Below, in pieces: positions 11,020 to 22,330 of a DNA stretch of 64,000 nt. This stretch comes from Capsicum annuum. Lineage: Eukaryota > Streptophyta > Magnoliopsida > Solanales > Solanaceae. A program made the position numbers and the translations under genes. The stretch spans positions 88,759,910 through 88,823,909 of the forward strand of contig NC_061118.1 of the NCBI RefSeq assembly GCF_002878395.1, written 5' to 3'. The notes under the pieces were generated by a model, which was not told the origin of the DNA, made no database searches, and saw only the letters and a program-made list of their open reading frames with translations. Each line of letters begins with the position of its first letter. The stretch's first letter is position 1.

Positions 11020-11420
11020 TATGTTTGGTACTGAAAATTTTTCCTATGAAAGGGCTAAAGAGATTTAGTAAGAAAGGGAAGCTTAGTCCTTGCTGTATTG
11101 GTCCATATAGGATTTTGATCTATTTATGGAAGGTATCCTATGAGTTAGAGTTGTCTGTAGAGTTAGCATTAGTGCATCCAGTGTTCCTTGTCTCTTTGAT
11201 AAAGTAATGCATTGGTGATCCAGCTTCAGTTGTTCTGTTAAAGAGTGTGAAAGATCTCTCCTATGAGGAAGTCCTAGTTGAAATCCTTGACTGCCAGATT
11301 CATAGGCTAAGGAACAAAGAAGTCATCCTAGTAAACTTTTTGTGGAGAAATCAATCCTTTAGGGAATTACTTGGGAAGTAGAAGCCGATATGTAAACCAA
11401 GTATCCCTATCTCTTCTTTA
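11020..11420 (+). pseudogene. Tekay integrase C-domain and chromodomain fragment (element F)
   Basis: Visible blocks are LKIFPMKGLKRFSKKGKLSP, GPYRIL, VHPVFLVSLIK, then after a stop GDPASVV, LSYEEVLVEILDC and RLRNKEV, LWRNQS. This is the same domain series as at 5590-6000 in element A. Everything upstream of it (gag to integrase core) is missing, so F is truncated at about 11004. It is followed after 250 bp by a polypurine tract (ggggagatat, 11661-11670) and an LTR start, consistent with the 3' end of a plus-strand Tekay element. Confidence 0.85.
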
Positions 11421-11670
11421 TGAATTCATATTCAGCTTGAGGTAATGATTTCCTTAAAGAAATCCTCTCTTTTTCTATCTCAGCTATTTATCCATCCTCG
11501 TGTCATAGCATGCATCCATGAGTTCAGTTTAATCCATGCATCATGTTTCAAACCCATACATTTAGTCATGATTTAGCTCATAAGTATTCAGCGCATAATC
11601 TCAGCTTTTTCCTAGTATCCCAGCTCAGAAAATGTTTATTTGGGTATGAATCATCCCCATGGGGAGATAT

Positions 11671-12775
11671 TATAATACCCCAATTTTTCATGTTCTAAAT
11701 TTCTCAAAATATAGCCTATGAAGTTAGCTTTCCAATGCCATGAGTCTTGCCCTAATCCAATGTCATGTCAGAAAGTTATGAAAATTTTCTTCCAGAATTT
11801 TGTTAGATGACCAGTGACTATGACTCACTTGACGACCCATAACAAGACCTTACAAGTCTTTACATGGAGTCATAGTCACAACAATAAGGGTCCCAAGTTT
11901 CATTTCCATGACCACGACTCCACTCTATGGTTCATAATCATACATTATGAGTCATTGGAAAGGACTCATAGTCACAACGGTGTTCAGCTAAGAAACCATT
12001 CTAGTGGTTATCTATAGCATATGACCCTAGTCAGACCTTATGAGTTATTGTGTGGACCTGTAGCCTGACCACTAAAGGATCTAAGAATCAAGTTTCAAAC
12101 TACGACTTCACCCAATGACTCGTAGTTAGTCATAATGGGTCGTTAGGTGGCGAGTCTTAGTTAGAATAGAATGAACCCAAGATCCTAGATCCCAGGCTAT
12201 GACTCAAACCACGACTCATAACAGTCGTAACGAGTCATGAGGTGAGTCATGACGACTGGGAGCGGGTTTTTCCTACACATTTTTTCAGGGACTTTTATGT
12301 ATTTTCCCACTCCCTTAAAATCTAAACTGATGTCGTTTTGGATTCCCAAGGGGTGGTATAAAATACACAAAATCCCCAAGTTCATCATTTAACCGTATTC
12401 CACCCAAAAGAGAACAAAAAGTAAATTTTCCCATCTTCCTCAAATAAACTAGGGTTTCTCAAGAGCAAGATCAATTCTAAGGAAATTCTCAAGGCTCTTA
12501 CTACCAGGTATGTGGGATATTCATTAGTAGGTCCCTTTCGCCTATTGAGTCCCAAGAAACTCTATTTATCTTTAAGTGTTAAACACTTTACCCTTTTTAG
12601 AGTTCTAAGTTATCTATAAACTTAATAAATCTTCTCTCAATTATTTTGATTAGGAACCATGAAAATATGCTCCCTAATGAGAAATTGTGTTTCCATATGA
12701 TTGATAATAAATATGTCTACATTATGACCATTATTGAAGTATTGAATGTTATTCATGATTTTCCATACCATGGCC
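11671..12775 (+). mobile_element. 3' LTR of element F, first part
   Basis: tataatacccc follows a polypurine tract, so this is a Tekay LTR start with TG changed to TA and CAC changed to TAC. U3 (11800-12260) holds many ACGACTC/GAGTCGT half-palindromes. A leader segment with caaataaactagggtttctcaagagc lies near 12440-12470. Just before 12780 Athila sequence interrupts it, and the rest of the LTR resumes near 15790. No genes. Confidence 0.7.
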
Positions 12776-12779
12776 AGTT

Positions 12780-13225
12780 CCATAATTATCATGATCAATT
12801 TGCATTATTTAGTGCTGGTGGGGTGTTAGTATTTGAGCCAGGTGACCAGGTGTTGTTGTATAAGTCAAGACTTCGCTTATTTCCAGGAAAGTTGAAGTCA
12901 AAGTGGTATGGGCCATTTACCATTGTGAGACTATTCCCATATAGTGCAATAGAATTAAAGTGAGATGGAGAAACCTGTTCAAAGTTAATAGGAAAAGAGT
13001 CAAGAACTATATGGGTAACACCAAAGAAGTGAAGGTGATTGATGATGTGAACCTTGGTGAAGTCTAAGTAACCAAGGAAATTGCATCATGCCGCAACATT
13101 AATTCAAGCGTTTCATGGAAGGCAACCCATAAGGCTGGTTGGTGAAGTCTGAGTATCCAACTTAGCCATGTCGTGTTGTGATGTTAAATCAAGTGCTTAG
13201 TAGGAGGAAACCCTTGATTTGTACT
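12780..13225 (+). pseudogene. Athila integrase C-terminal fragment plus post-pol tail
   Basis: The translation reads VFEPGDQVLLYKSRLRLFPG, then KLKSKWYGPF, the end of Athila integrase, and continues with VNRKRVKNYMG after a stop at 12961. At about 13088-13215 comes the non-coding signature that follows pol in Athila elements: tgccgcaacattaattcaagcg...gaaggcaaccc, then a second copy (cgtgttgtgatgttaaatcaagtgctt...gaggaaaccc). The same signature appears on the minus strand at 23590-23780 and 42450-42505. The fragment is isolated from any RT or gag. Confidence 0.8.
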
Positions 13226-13560
13226 TATTTGATTAGAGGTTAATATATGTGTTTAGCATATAGGATGGGAGATTGCAGAGTAAACCATAAAATTTGTTAA
13301 TATCAGGCCATATGGAGCTCTTTATTAGTCGTAACCATACATTACGACTCGTGAGTAGGAGTTGTAAGGACATTAAACTTGGATCACTCTTAGTTATAGG
13401 GTCTCTAGAGTCATTACGACTCTCAAAACGAGTCATAGTCACTAACTACGACTCTCATCACCTTGATTCATAATGATTGAAGACCCAGTTTTATTCTACC
13501 CGTATAGGGTAGTTATCTCGATCTCAACAACCTATAATCGAGAATTAGTGGGCCTCTGAT
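13226..13560. repeat. Debris rich in TACGACTC repeats
   Basis: Between two Athila fragments lies a short stretch with tacgactcgtgag, attacgactctc and ctacgactctc words like the U3 regions of the Tekay LTRs F and J. It is probably a fragment of a related LTR. No coding sequence is seen. Confidence 0.45.
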
Positions 13561-15394
13561 TGTCCATTAATATATGCAAGAACTCTCGAGATATAATAAT
13601 TATATCTGTAGCAGAAGCTATAGTGGATGGGAAAGAAGGCTCTGAAGATACGCCAACCAGATCTGAGATTGAAGTCGGGGCTGATGAAGAAGTATAAGGT
13701 GCTCCCTCACCCTAAGTACTAAAATCTATGGTCTCTCTCTACTCTACTATCTCAATATCAACACTATCTCCCACATTACCTCCATGTACATCACTAGTCT
13801 GTATGAAAATTAATAGATCCTCAGTCTGGGCTTGAGTACTGCGGTAGGCTTACTAGATCTCCTGGGAAGAGCCGGATGTGTCAGATCCTTTATACTCTTC
13901 ATCTGAATCATGGCTGTCATAAGTATCCTCTCATTCACTCTCGATATCTTAGGTACATCGGCTGCATCACTTAATCTCTGAATCAGGCAGGGGAATGGCA
14001 AATTCATTGCCTTCCCAAAAGCTCTATCATGAATCTAATGCCGGATGAAGGCTGCAAAATCAATAGCATATTCGGCCATCAAACTAGCAATTAGGGCTGC
14101 TCCCTCATAAGTTAACCCAATATATAAAGCAGTAGGGAATAATTATTATCAAATGAGCAATCACCATAATTGGCCTCAAAATTCAATGAACCCTTCTTTA
14201 TCACACCATGTCCCTCAATCTACAGGATCTCATCACCCAAAAGTGAAATTTAGCTGGCTATCTACTGAGCCATCTCATCTCTCTCTGTTCTATTATCATC
14301 CTCCCACATAATGTATCTATCATGTAAAACTCTCAGTCTATGGTCACACTCAGTTGTGGATACGGGAGTGATACAATCATGACCAAAAATGATCTGGCAG
14401 ATAGTCTCTACTGAAAGACCAACCCTGACCCCTCTTACAAGGGTCTGATCAAGATGTGGCTACTCTATGTGTCTCATCAATCCTGGGGATCTACACATCA
14501 GAAGAAATAATGTGGCACGGTATGATACATAAAACTCTCACAGCACATTTAGGATGTGAGAACCGAGTGGTCCAGTCATCTACTCTAACTGATAACTATC
14601 AAAGGAAGCCCATAACTATGGTACTCAACTCAACCCAAATAGATCAATCCTATGCTCCTTAAAAATAAGCCTCTTGGACCTGTTGGCTATCAAAATATGA
14701 CTGTCTATATCAAATATCTTCCGCATTCCCTTACATACCACCTTAAATTTTTCTCCTCAAAAGGTGCCTCCAAGGCATGTGTGGGTTAGGAACTCCGCCC
14801 CTGCTGTACTAGTGTTCACTCATCTAGAACGGGCATTTTATGGGAATTCTATTGTGTACCCTCCTTGGACTAGGGTACATCTGACTGATGTACTTGAACA
14901 GTAGTACCCTCCTTGAACTAGGGTACTATTAATGACTCCTCCTGCTCTGCAGCGCCAGATAAATCCTAGTACCCTTTCTTAGACTGGTGGTCCTGAGCTA
15001 CTCTCTATGGATCTGGCTCATCCTTATCCTTATCATCATGATCACTTGGCGGAGGAGAATGTGGGGGTGATCTTAATGCTGACTTCATCCTCAGTTGGGC
15101 TACACATTTTTGTGCAATCTAGAAAATCTAAGCAGCCTCAGTCTGAGACCTAGGCTGAGTAAAGGTTGGTCGTCTTCCCACTGTAACTACTCAGGTAGTG
15201 GCTGTCCCATAGCACCCAATAAAATAGTCTCGGCTACCTAGCACATCTATCCTCTAGTAACTCTGTGTGTCACCCTATCTGCAGTATCTCTAAGTTGTGC
15301 AATTGGATACTCCTTCACCAAACCACTTGGTTTAGGGGACTCATCCTATCTTCTTAATGTCTATTCCTTCTTTTTCTTAGCAGCTTTTGGTGCC
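13560..15394 (-). pseudogene. Decayed Athila envelope-position ORF (putative plant transposon protein domain), antisense to F
   Basis: Read on the minus strand it begins MAPKAAKKKK near 15394, passes an extended low-complexity region (15300-14800), and reaches LPFPCLIQRLSDAADVP (about 13990-13935), a hallmark of the 'putative plant transposon protein' domain found downstream of pol in Athila-type elements. The counterpart in element C lies at 20965-22330. Many stops and shifts interrupt it. Its biochemical role is unknown even in intact elements; an envelope-like role is only inferred from position. It runs opposite to the Athila integrase fragment next to it, so two different insertions or an inversion are involved. 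Confidence 0.6.
14856..14926. repeat. Duplicated GTACCCT...AGGGTAC hairpin
   Basis: gtaccct-ccttggact-agggtac at 14856-14878 and gtaccct-ccttgaact-agggtac at 14904-14926 are two perfect 7-bp stems with 9-base loops, 48 bp apart. They fall in the low-complexity part of the antisense ORF. Confidence 0.85.
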
Positions 15395-15789
15395 ATGTGT
15401 ACCTAAAAAACTAGTCTTTAGTTTCCAAAGAAAATGAAGGATTGCAAAAGTTAAAGGAAAACTCAAAATTCAAAAAGTTTGAATTTTTCCTCAATTTTCA
15501 CACCCCTATAACTTATTTGAAATTCCAACAAGTCCAATGTGCACATGCATATCAAGAATCATGATTTTCAATGCAAACTACATGCCCAACCTTTGGTATT
15601 ACTTTACTTGTTCAAGTTCAACTTCTGTTTAGGACCTAACATTAAATTTTAATTCAAAAAACTTCCCCACATTAAGATTTTAGGCTACTTCAGGGCTCCT
15701 ACATACAAGCATGATAGATTCTATATATTTTGCATGGGAATACACATATCAAATTTTTTATTTAATAAATAAATTAATACATAACTGGT

Positions 15790-16358
15790 ATTATATTATC
15801 TTATCCTGGAGTACATGCTAGCGTTCACTCCGTTAACCATCTTCGGGCGTTGCATCCCCATGAGATGTAGGAATCGACCATACTACCATTCCTCCTGCTC
15901 AGTGACTTGAATTAGGGGACAACTTTGAGTCAGACTGAAGTGGTGAGCTTTCATACTCCAGAAGGCCTCATTTCATGATATGGATTTCTTTTATCTTTAT
16001 TATTTTTTTGGTTTGTTTTTGTTTATGGTCGGGGGCATATCCCAATTGGATTTATTGATTTTGGATAGAGGCTTTATTAGATAACTATGGGCATGGGCGG
16101 TGTCGGTATTGGTGTCAGCCTTGGTATTGGTATTGGCATTGGGGTTGACACAAGTTGGATATTTGGAAGAATATTTGGTTGGTTATGTTTATGGACTTTT
16201 TTTAAATGTCTTTAAATTGTTGTTGTTTTATCTTGTTATATGTTTGCAATTCATCCGACATAAGGTGATGGCAGTTACGGTTGGGTATTGGGGTTGGTTT
16301 CTAGTCCTGGTTGAACTTGAGATGACCAACACGACTAGGGCCTATTCGGATTGCATCA
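15790..16358 (+). mobile_element. 3' LTR of element F, second part
   Basis: The catgctagcgttcactccgttaaccatct...gcatccccatgagatgtagg block (about 15817-15872), the ggtcgggggcatatcccaattgg block near 16030, and an end at ggattgcatca make up the 3' half of a Tekay LTR. The block order matches the minus-strand LTR J at 16540-16590. The 15400-15790 stretch before it is AT-rich and shows nothing recognisable. The LTR closes at 16358 directly against inverted LTR J. Confidence 0.7.
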
Positions 16359-17578
16359 ATGCCCCTGACCTTGACAATGACAATAGCAATGATAATGTTA
16401 ATGTACACTCTTCAATTCTAATTGATGAAAGGAAAATGATGGAATGATCAAGTGTTCCAGATAATAAAAGCTCACTTTGCTGCAAGTGACCGACGAACTG
16501 AGCTAATCCACCTAACACGACACAGGAAAAGTAGAAGTATTTCTGGTGCCTGCATCGCATGGGGATACAGCAACCAGAGATGGTTAGTGGGTTGAGCACT
16601 AGTATGTAACTCAGTGATAGAGGATACAATAATGCCATGATCCATATTTAAAAATCATTCAAAGACAATACACATAAACATATGTATATATATAAGCATG
16701 TCATGAAGGGAAGAGGAATAAGACTTAGCATGAAGTAAAACTTTATCCTGGAATATGTAGCTCAACTGTCATAAATAGGCACCCACAAGCTATGAGGCTT
16801 CTGTTCCCCCTGTTAAAAGGGCCTTAGTGAGTGTTATCCATATGAACTGGAGGTATCAAGGAAGACCAGAGAATGCCCCGGCCCTACATCATCCAAAGAT
16901 ACAACCATATCACTATGCACACGGTTATTAAGACCAAACCTCACATCTGCAAACATGAGTTTCCAATATAAGTCATTCAAGACCCACATCTTCACGCTTA
17001 GCTACATAACCCCCATTAAGAAAAAATTAAAACTAGTTTCACATAACCTTTTCATTTACCAAGGAGTCATACATTAAGGCACATCATGGGTATCGCCATA
17101 CCCTACACTTGAAAGCTTACCAGAATTCTATTATTATTTCATTATCCAGGGTGAATGTTCTCTTTGTTCATTAAATCAAAATATAACCAACACGGCCTTC
17201 AAAATCCATGTTCATTGTTTAACCATTTATGCCATACAATATCATTAGTGAGTAAGTCAAACCAAGTGACAATTTCACAATTCAAAGTTTATTACACAAG
17301 TGGGTTAAGTGAACATAATTATTCAAAACCAATCCATAGTTTAAAACATCAATTGGTGGAATGCCTTGACCCCTATTCCAATTCCCATACCCATACATCT
17401 CATTAGTTCAAAACATGAAAACTAACCATGAACAATTGTATTAAAACCGTGGGAAATCAATTCAATATGCATTCATTCCAAAACCCTCAAACCCATATTC
17501 ATAAATCACATGGGTACAATTACAAATATATGTTTTAGATAAATTAATAGTTGGGGAAGAGTAACATTCTTGAAATAT
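16359..17578 (-). mobile_element. Tekay LTR J, distal part (split by element C)
   Basis: On the minus strand this reads as the middle and 3' half of a Tekay LTR, including the aaccatctctggttgctgtatccccatgcgatgcagg block at about 16545-16585. It ends abruptly at 16359 against the end of LTR F, so its U5 is missing. At the other side it stops at AATAT (17574-17578), the duplicated target of element C, and continues at 29447-30102. No gene is seen. Confidence 0.65.
17574..17578. repeat. Target-site duplication AATAT (left copy) of element C
   Basis: AATAT at 17574-17578 is repeated at 29447-29451 directly outside the two LTRs of element C. The pair proves the outer boundaries and that C moved as one unit. 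Confidence 0.88.
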
Positions 17579-19211
17579 TGTTACGACTCAGACGCACATC
17601 CAAGTGTACGTGATCTTTCAAGTAATATAGTGATTTAGACAATCAGATATCGTTCCCAAGAGGACTAAGCAACTAGAAATTTAACCAACTTTTAGTTTTA
17701 GACAATGAGTATTAAGTGTTGTAAAGTATCAAGATGATTTTGAACTTGAGAATAAAAATATAAAGTAATTAATTAGAAATAACAGTTTAAGACTAAAGCA
17801 AAGCAAACAACGGTTGTAAACAATAATGATAAGAATTACAGGGTTGAGGCTTCTCTAACAATCATACAAATCTCTATTCTTATAGTAATCTATTTGGTTA
17901 TCGGTTGTTGGTTTACAAGGTTTAGGCAACGATCTTGATCTCACGACTTAAAATATTTTATCTATTGAGTATTACAGCTACAACTCCCACAGAGATACAA
18001 TAATTCTTCTAGATTCATTAAGTAATCTTCTTGTAATTGAACCAAATAAGGCTTCTAGGTATATCTCTATCCTAGACACTAATTCAAACCCCTTATTTTA
18101 TAAATGAATAAGAACCTTGCTCCTTAATTTCCTCATTCTAATCTACGATTCTCCTCCAGGATTCACATAGAAATATAAATTTATTCTAATGGCAGCCAAG
18201 CATTAAAATAGTAAGCTCAAAAAATTAAGAACAGTCTAGGTGATAATCCAAAAGGAAACTACTATAGAGAACATCAAAGAGTAATCATGTTCTTGACATC
18301 AACCCCAGAACAAGGGTCTTTAGCCACCATGTTTGAATTAAACATGAAAAACAAGTAAATAATCATAACCAAAATTAGTCTTCAGGTAAAGCAGTTCAAA
18401 AGAAATAATAAGAACCCCAAAAAGAAGAATTCTATGCTTTTCTGCTACAGTTATGCTTGCCAAAAGTCCTTGGAATTGTGCTCACGTGTTCTTTTTATAC
18501 TTGGGAAAATTTCACCAGGTCTGAAGACATGATGCGATGCATCACAATTGCGTTGATCCAACCAACACGTCATGTCAACATCATATTACCACACTAGAAT
18601 TTATCTTTAAAAAACAGACTAAGTCAAGTTCTTCACCACACGACGTAACGCGTTGAAATTGCATTATTTCACTGGAATTTTCTCCTCAAAGTTTGTCTAA
18701 GTGTCAAAACATTACGCATCGATGCGAAACATTTACATCGCGTTGATACACTGGAAGTTGCAGAAGAAGAATTTTCTAAGGCATAGAACTTATGCATCGA
18801 TGCGATGAGTTGATATCACGTCGATGCACTGGAAATTGTTCTTCAAATTTTAGCTAAGGCACACATATTGCCAGTCTACGTGACACATTGAGATAGCGTC
18901 GTGTCACTGGAATTTTTCTCGCGTTCCTTTCTTTCTTTTCATCAATCCTCAACTCTTTTCTTTTCTCCTTACTCTTGTACATCTCCATATATTTTTGACT
19001 TTGATCCACATGGTCTTTCACATCTTCATGATGTGTATCCAATTTTCTTCCAAATCCATAAAAAATTTATCATGTATCTCTAATCACATCGGTTAGCCAC
19101 GAAACACAATTTAACTCACCATTAAATATAATTAGAACAATTTTTATTCTCAAAACAAGTCCAAATATGGGTAAATAGCAGTGTTTGGATATATAAATAC
19201 ACCCAAGATCA
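17579..19211 (-). repeat. 3' LTR of Athila C, full length 1633 bp
   Basis: Boundaries are tgttacgactcag on the left and cccaagatca on the right (TG...CA), matching the short partner LTR at 29254-29446 at both ends. U3 contains a 78-bp tandem repeat (18515-18920) and a pyrimidine-rich stretch at 18910-18990. No genes. Confidence 0.88.
18515..18925. repeat. 78-bp tandem repeat in the LTR of element C
   Basis: The word cact[a/g]gaa recurs at 18592, 18670, 18749, 18827 and 18905 (steps 78, 79, 78, 78). Each unit carries a CpG-rich, partly palindromic gcatcgatgcgatg / cgcgttgat core. Related units occur again inside the element at 23180-23445. Confidence 0.88.
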
Positions 19212-19250
19212 CCACCCTACACTTAAAACCTTTGTTCGTCCTCGAACAAA
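19212..19250 (-). other. Polypurine tract and hairpin beside the 3' LTR of C
   Basis: On the minus strand the perfect stem ttgttcg-agga-cgaacaa (19231-19250) is followed by aagtgtagggtgg, which abuts the LTR start tgatcttggg. The G-rich tract is the expected plus-strand primer; a hairpin just before it is usual in Athila-like elements. Confidence 0.7.
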
Positions 19251-20920
19251 TTCAAGCAGCACTATTATCAAACATTTTAATCACAACCTAAGAGTCATGC
19301 TAGTGTTGGGCACATGAACACTTAATTTCACACTTCATCGTCCTAACAATGACATTCAATTCATTGGTAAACTTAATATAAGCACGTAATCAGGCAACTC
19401 AATAAGTAATCCGAACTTTCATCCGCACGCACCCTCACAAAAAGAAATTTTTCCCCATATCTCTCATAATTTTTTTCACTATTTATCATGAGGGGAAATC
19501 AATTTTCAATAACTCGCTCTCACAAAGAATTCATGCATAATAGGTAATGAACCATAGGCTTCCCTTAGTGTATTACCCCACTAATAGTTGAATGTTAAAG
19601 TGGAGGATCAAATAGGTCTTTTTATGGTTGTAATGCAGGCTAAGGTACAAGTAGGAACTATTTAGGAAATAGTGACTAATCTCCCTAAGCACTTTAATAC
19701 ATAACCACATTCAATCAAAATCATATTTTGTCAACCCAACATTTCCTTTCATTATCTTTACACATCCATTGTTTCACCTCAATCTTTCTAAGCATATTAA
19801 CACGCTATGTTAGCAGTATTTTTCTTTTTACATCATAATTCAAATTTCAGCTTTTTTTTAAATCCCAATTCTCGTTACGAACCCCTATAGTAGCCACCCT
19901 AAACCTAAGCAATTTGACTTAATTGAGGTGCACATTGTCCTTAACGGACTAGGGCCAAAACAGGTTCATTGTAATGCAATAATCGGGTAACAATAACTGA
20001 AATTTCCATCACACATTATTTTCTAACTCCTAACCGTCATAATGAAATGCACAAATTACTTCTTTGGAGCTTCACTTTCACCTTTTTCTTTCTTTGTACT
20101 TCACATTCCACCTTATTCCATTATTTATATTAAAGCACTTATGAACTATGGATCAAATTAAGGTCTATCCAAGAAAGGATTCGACGACATATGAGGCTAC
20201 CAAATAAATCAGGCTACAGGCTCAACGGGGCTTAACTAAGGTCATGCATAAGGGTAGGTAAATAAAGTATTTACAGTTCGGTTAACAAAGAAATGCCTAA
20301 ATCACTTCCTACACCTAACACCCTTTATTTTTCTTTGTAAACACACCGGGCAAGTTCTAGTCATTCCTATACATGTAGAATATAAGTACATATCACTCAC
20401 TCGGTGCATGCTAAGAATCAAGTCGGAACCTTGTGGGTTCCAATATTATACTTTATCAAATTCAACATTAAGCGAATCAAACCAAACTACACTTGTTGGA
20501 ATTTAACATCTAAAAACATCTCATTTTTTTGTTCAACACAATATTTCAAATCCAAAAAATCTTTGCCCAACACATAGCATTTTCAAAAGTCATCATCAGG
20601 GTCCTATCATTTACTCAGCTTCTAAACATGCGCTCCCCTTGAGACGGTCGTTATCCATCTATCATAGGGTGAGGCACTAAATATGACATTGAAATTGCCA
20701 AAAAGAGCACACATAATACTTGTAATCTGAAAATTACCACAAAGGGTGAAAATAAAATACTATAAATAAAGCATTTGCCAAAGAGGGCAATATTGTCAAC
20801 TTACATCCACAAAACATCAAAAAACAAAAATAAACATTGTTAAACCAACACAACCAAAAACCAACATTGTTCAGATATTAAAAATAAAAGAGATAAAGAT
20901 GAAGAAGATAAATGACCAAT

Positions 20921-20955
20921 CACCCCACACTTAAACATAGCACTGTCCCAGTGCT
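20921..20955 (-). other. Second, internal hairpin plus purine tract in C
   Basis: Minus strand: stem agcact-gggac-agtgct (20939-20955), then ttaagtgtggggtg (20921-20932). It has the same design and almost the same tract as the one next to the LTR, but lies about 1.7 kb away from it, just after the end of the envelope-position ORF. Confidence 0.7.
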
Positions 20956-20964
20956 AGCAATATG

Positions 20965-22330
20965 TATAAGGTAGGGTGGCGTCGTACTTCATGCTCAGTC
21001 AAACGAGACCATGGCCATCATATCAGCATCTGCAACAGCATCATCATCATCACCAAAGTCATCACCAAAATCTCCATCATAAGAATGCTCTTCTTCCTCA
21101 GACTCATCATCAGAATAAGCCATGTGTCTCTCCTCATCTGTAGGGACACCATCATTAATGGGTTCATCAAATTTAGGGCCAATGCGTAGCAAAGTCAGAG
21201 CATGCAGTCCTAGTGGGTAGTCAAGCTCCACTACATGAATCTCTTATTAGGTGGCTGGACGCCCCCAGTCCTTAACTGTTGTATAGTTAGCCCATACATA
21301 TGGGTTGTGATCTCATAAATGTGAGCATTACGCTCGGGCATTATCAAATTCACACCATGAGGATATGGTCCTTTGGTGCGACAATATCAAGTGGCCTGTC
21401 ACCAGTAGGCGGTATAGAATCTGCCCCCTCCTTGGGCACACCTTGTTGCCTCAAAAATATGGTAAGCAACCCACCAAACCCATATCTCTGACCCCCTAAG
21501 AATCGATCCTTCCTCATCGCTGAAAAAATAATGGCACCTATATTCACATCCACATCAACTCGCATCAAAGCATAAATAAGACACACCCTATCACGGGTCA
21601 CCTCCATCATATACTTCCCATGAATAAGGCAAGCATACATGATTCTGGCCCATAAACGTGTCTCCATGTTCAGATGAGCAAATAAAAGTGATACATCCAT
21701 ACCTCCATCTTTGTGGCGAATCCACCTAGCCTTAGATCGAGTGTCGTACAGGAGATGACGAATATACTATATGGTGGCTCAATTATCATTTTCTTCAGTG
21801 GCTCCAGATCCGCAAAAGGTGCACCTAACAACTCATTAATAGTAATCGCAGTAAAAGTTATCACATAACCACGTACCTCAACCTTAGAATTTTTGGTTTC
21901 CAATTAGCATAGAATTCCCAAACTAAGCTTAAGTTGCATGCACCCGGATACTCAAAGAGAAAATTCATGTGGTGGGCCTCTATCTTTCTCACCATGGAGG
22001 GATATTCCTTCATCAAACTCGCCCTATTGATAAATTAATAGGCTAAATATTTCGACTCTTTCTGCTGAGAGTACCACTTTCGTCCTGCTACAACCAAAGC
22101 CTTAGTTCCAAATCTCTTTTGACCCCTAGGAACATATGGGGATGCAGGCACCCGGTCGGCTTCACAGCTCCTCTTCTGCCTAGGCTCAGATGGTCCAGCT
22201 GTATTTTTCCCTTTGCTTCTTTGTTGGTGGCCGCTCAATATTATACCTATTAAACATAACAGTCCACAAACATATAAAACAAGCACCTTCAAATTTAGCC
22301 ATCACTAAGTGTGAAATTTACCCTACACTT
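20965..22330 (-). pseudogene. Athila envelope-position ORF (putative plant transposon protein domain), element C
   Basis: Pieces in order: KRSCEADRVPAS and GQKRFGTKAL (22200-22090), VRGYVITFTAITINELLG (about 21875), then LNMETRLWARIMYACL, HGKYMMEVTRDRVCLIYALM and FGGLLTIFLRQQGVP (21700-21430), and an acidic tail with YSDDESEEEEHSYDGD (about 21120-21060). This is the domain annotated in plants as 'putative plant transposon protein'; it sits after pol in Athila elements. Stops and at least two frameshifts break it. No clear signal peptide or membrane segment survives except a hydrophobic stretch near 22290-22230, so an envelope function cannot be claimed from sequence. Confidence 0.72.

Larger units (their letters stand above)
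19212..20960 (-). other. 3' non-coding region of Athila C
   Basis: About 1.7 kb with no credible ORF between the envelope-position ORF and the 3' LTR. Both ends carry the same kind of device, a small hairpin followed by a G-rich tract on the minus strand (see the two entries at 19212-19250 and 20921-20955). Otherwise AT-rich and featureless. Confidence 0.6.

Noticed and set aside
16100..16447. Leu/Val-rich 115-residue protein
   Set aside because: It lies across the end of LTR F and the start of LTR J; the same sequence is recognisable LTR on both sides.
20962..21189. Plus-strand ORF opposite the acidic tail
   Set aside because: Antisense shadow of the envelope-position ORF of Athila C.
20965..22330. 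True viral envelope glycoprotein
   Set aside because: Position after pol invites the name, but no convincing signal peptide, cleavage site or membrane anchor is visible; it is kept as an envelope-position ORF of unknown function.
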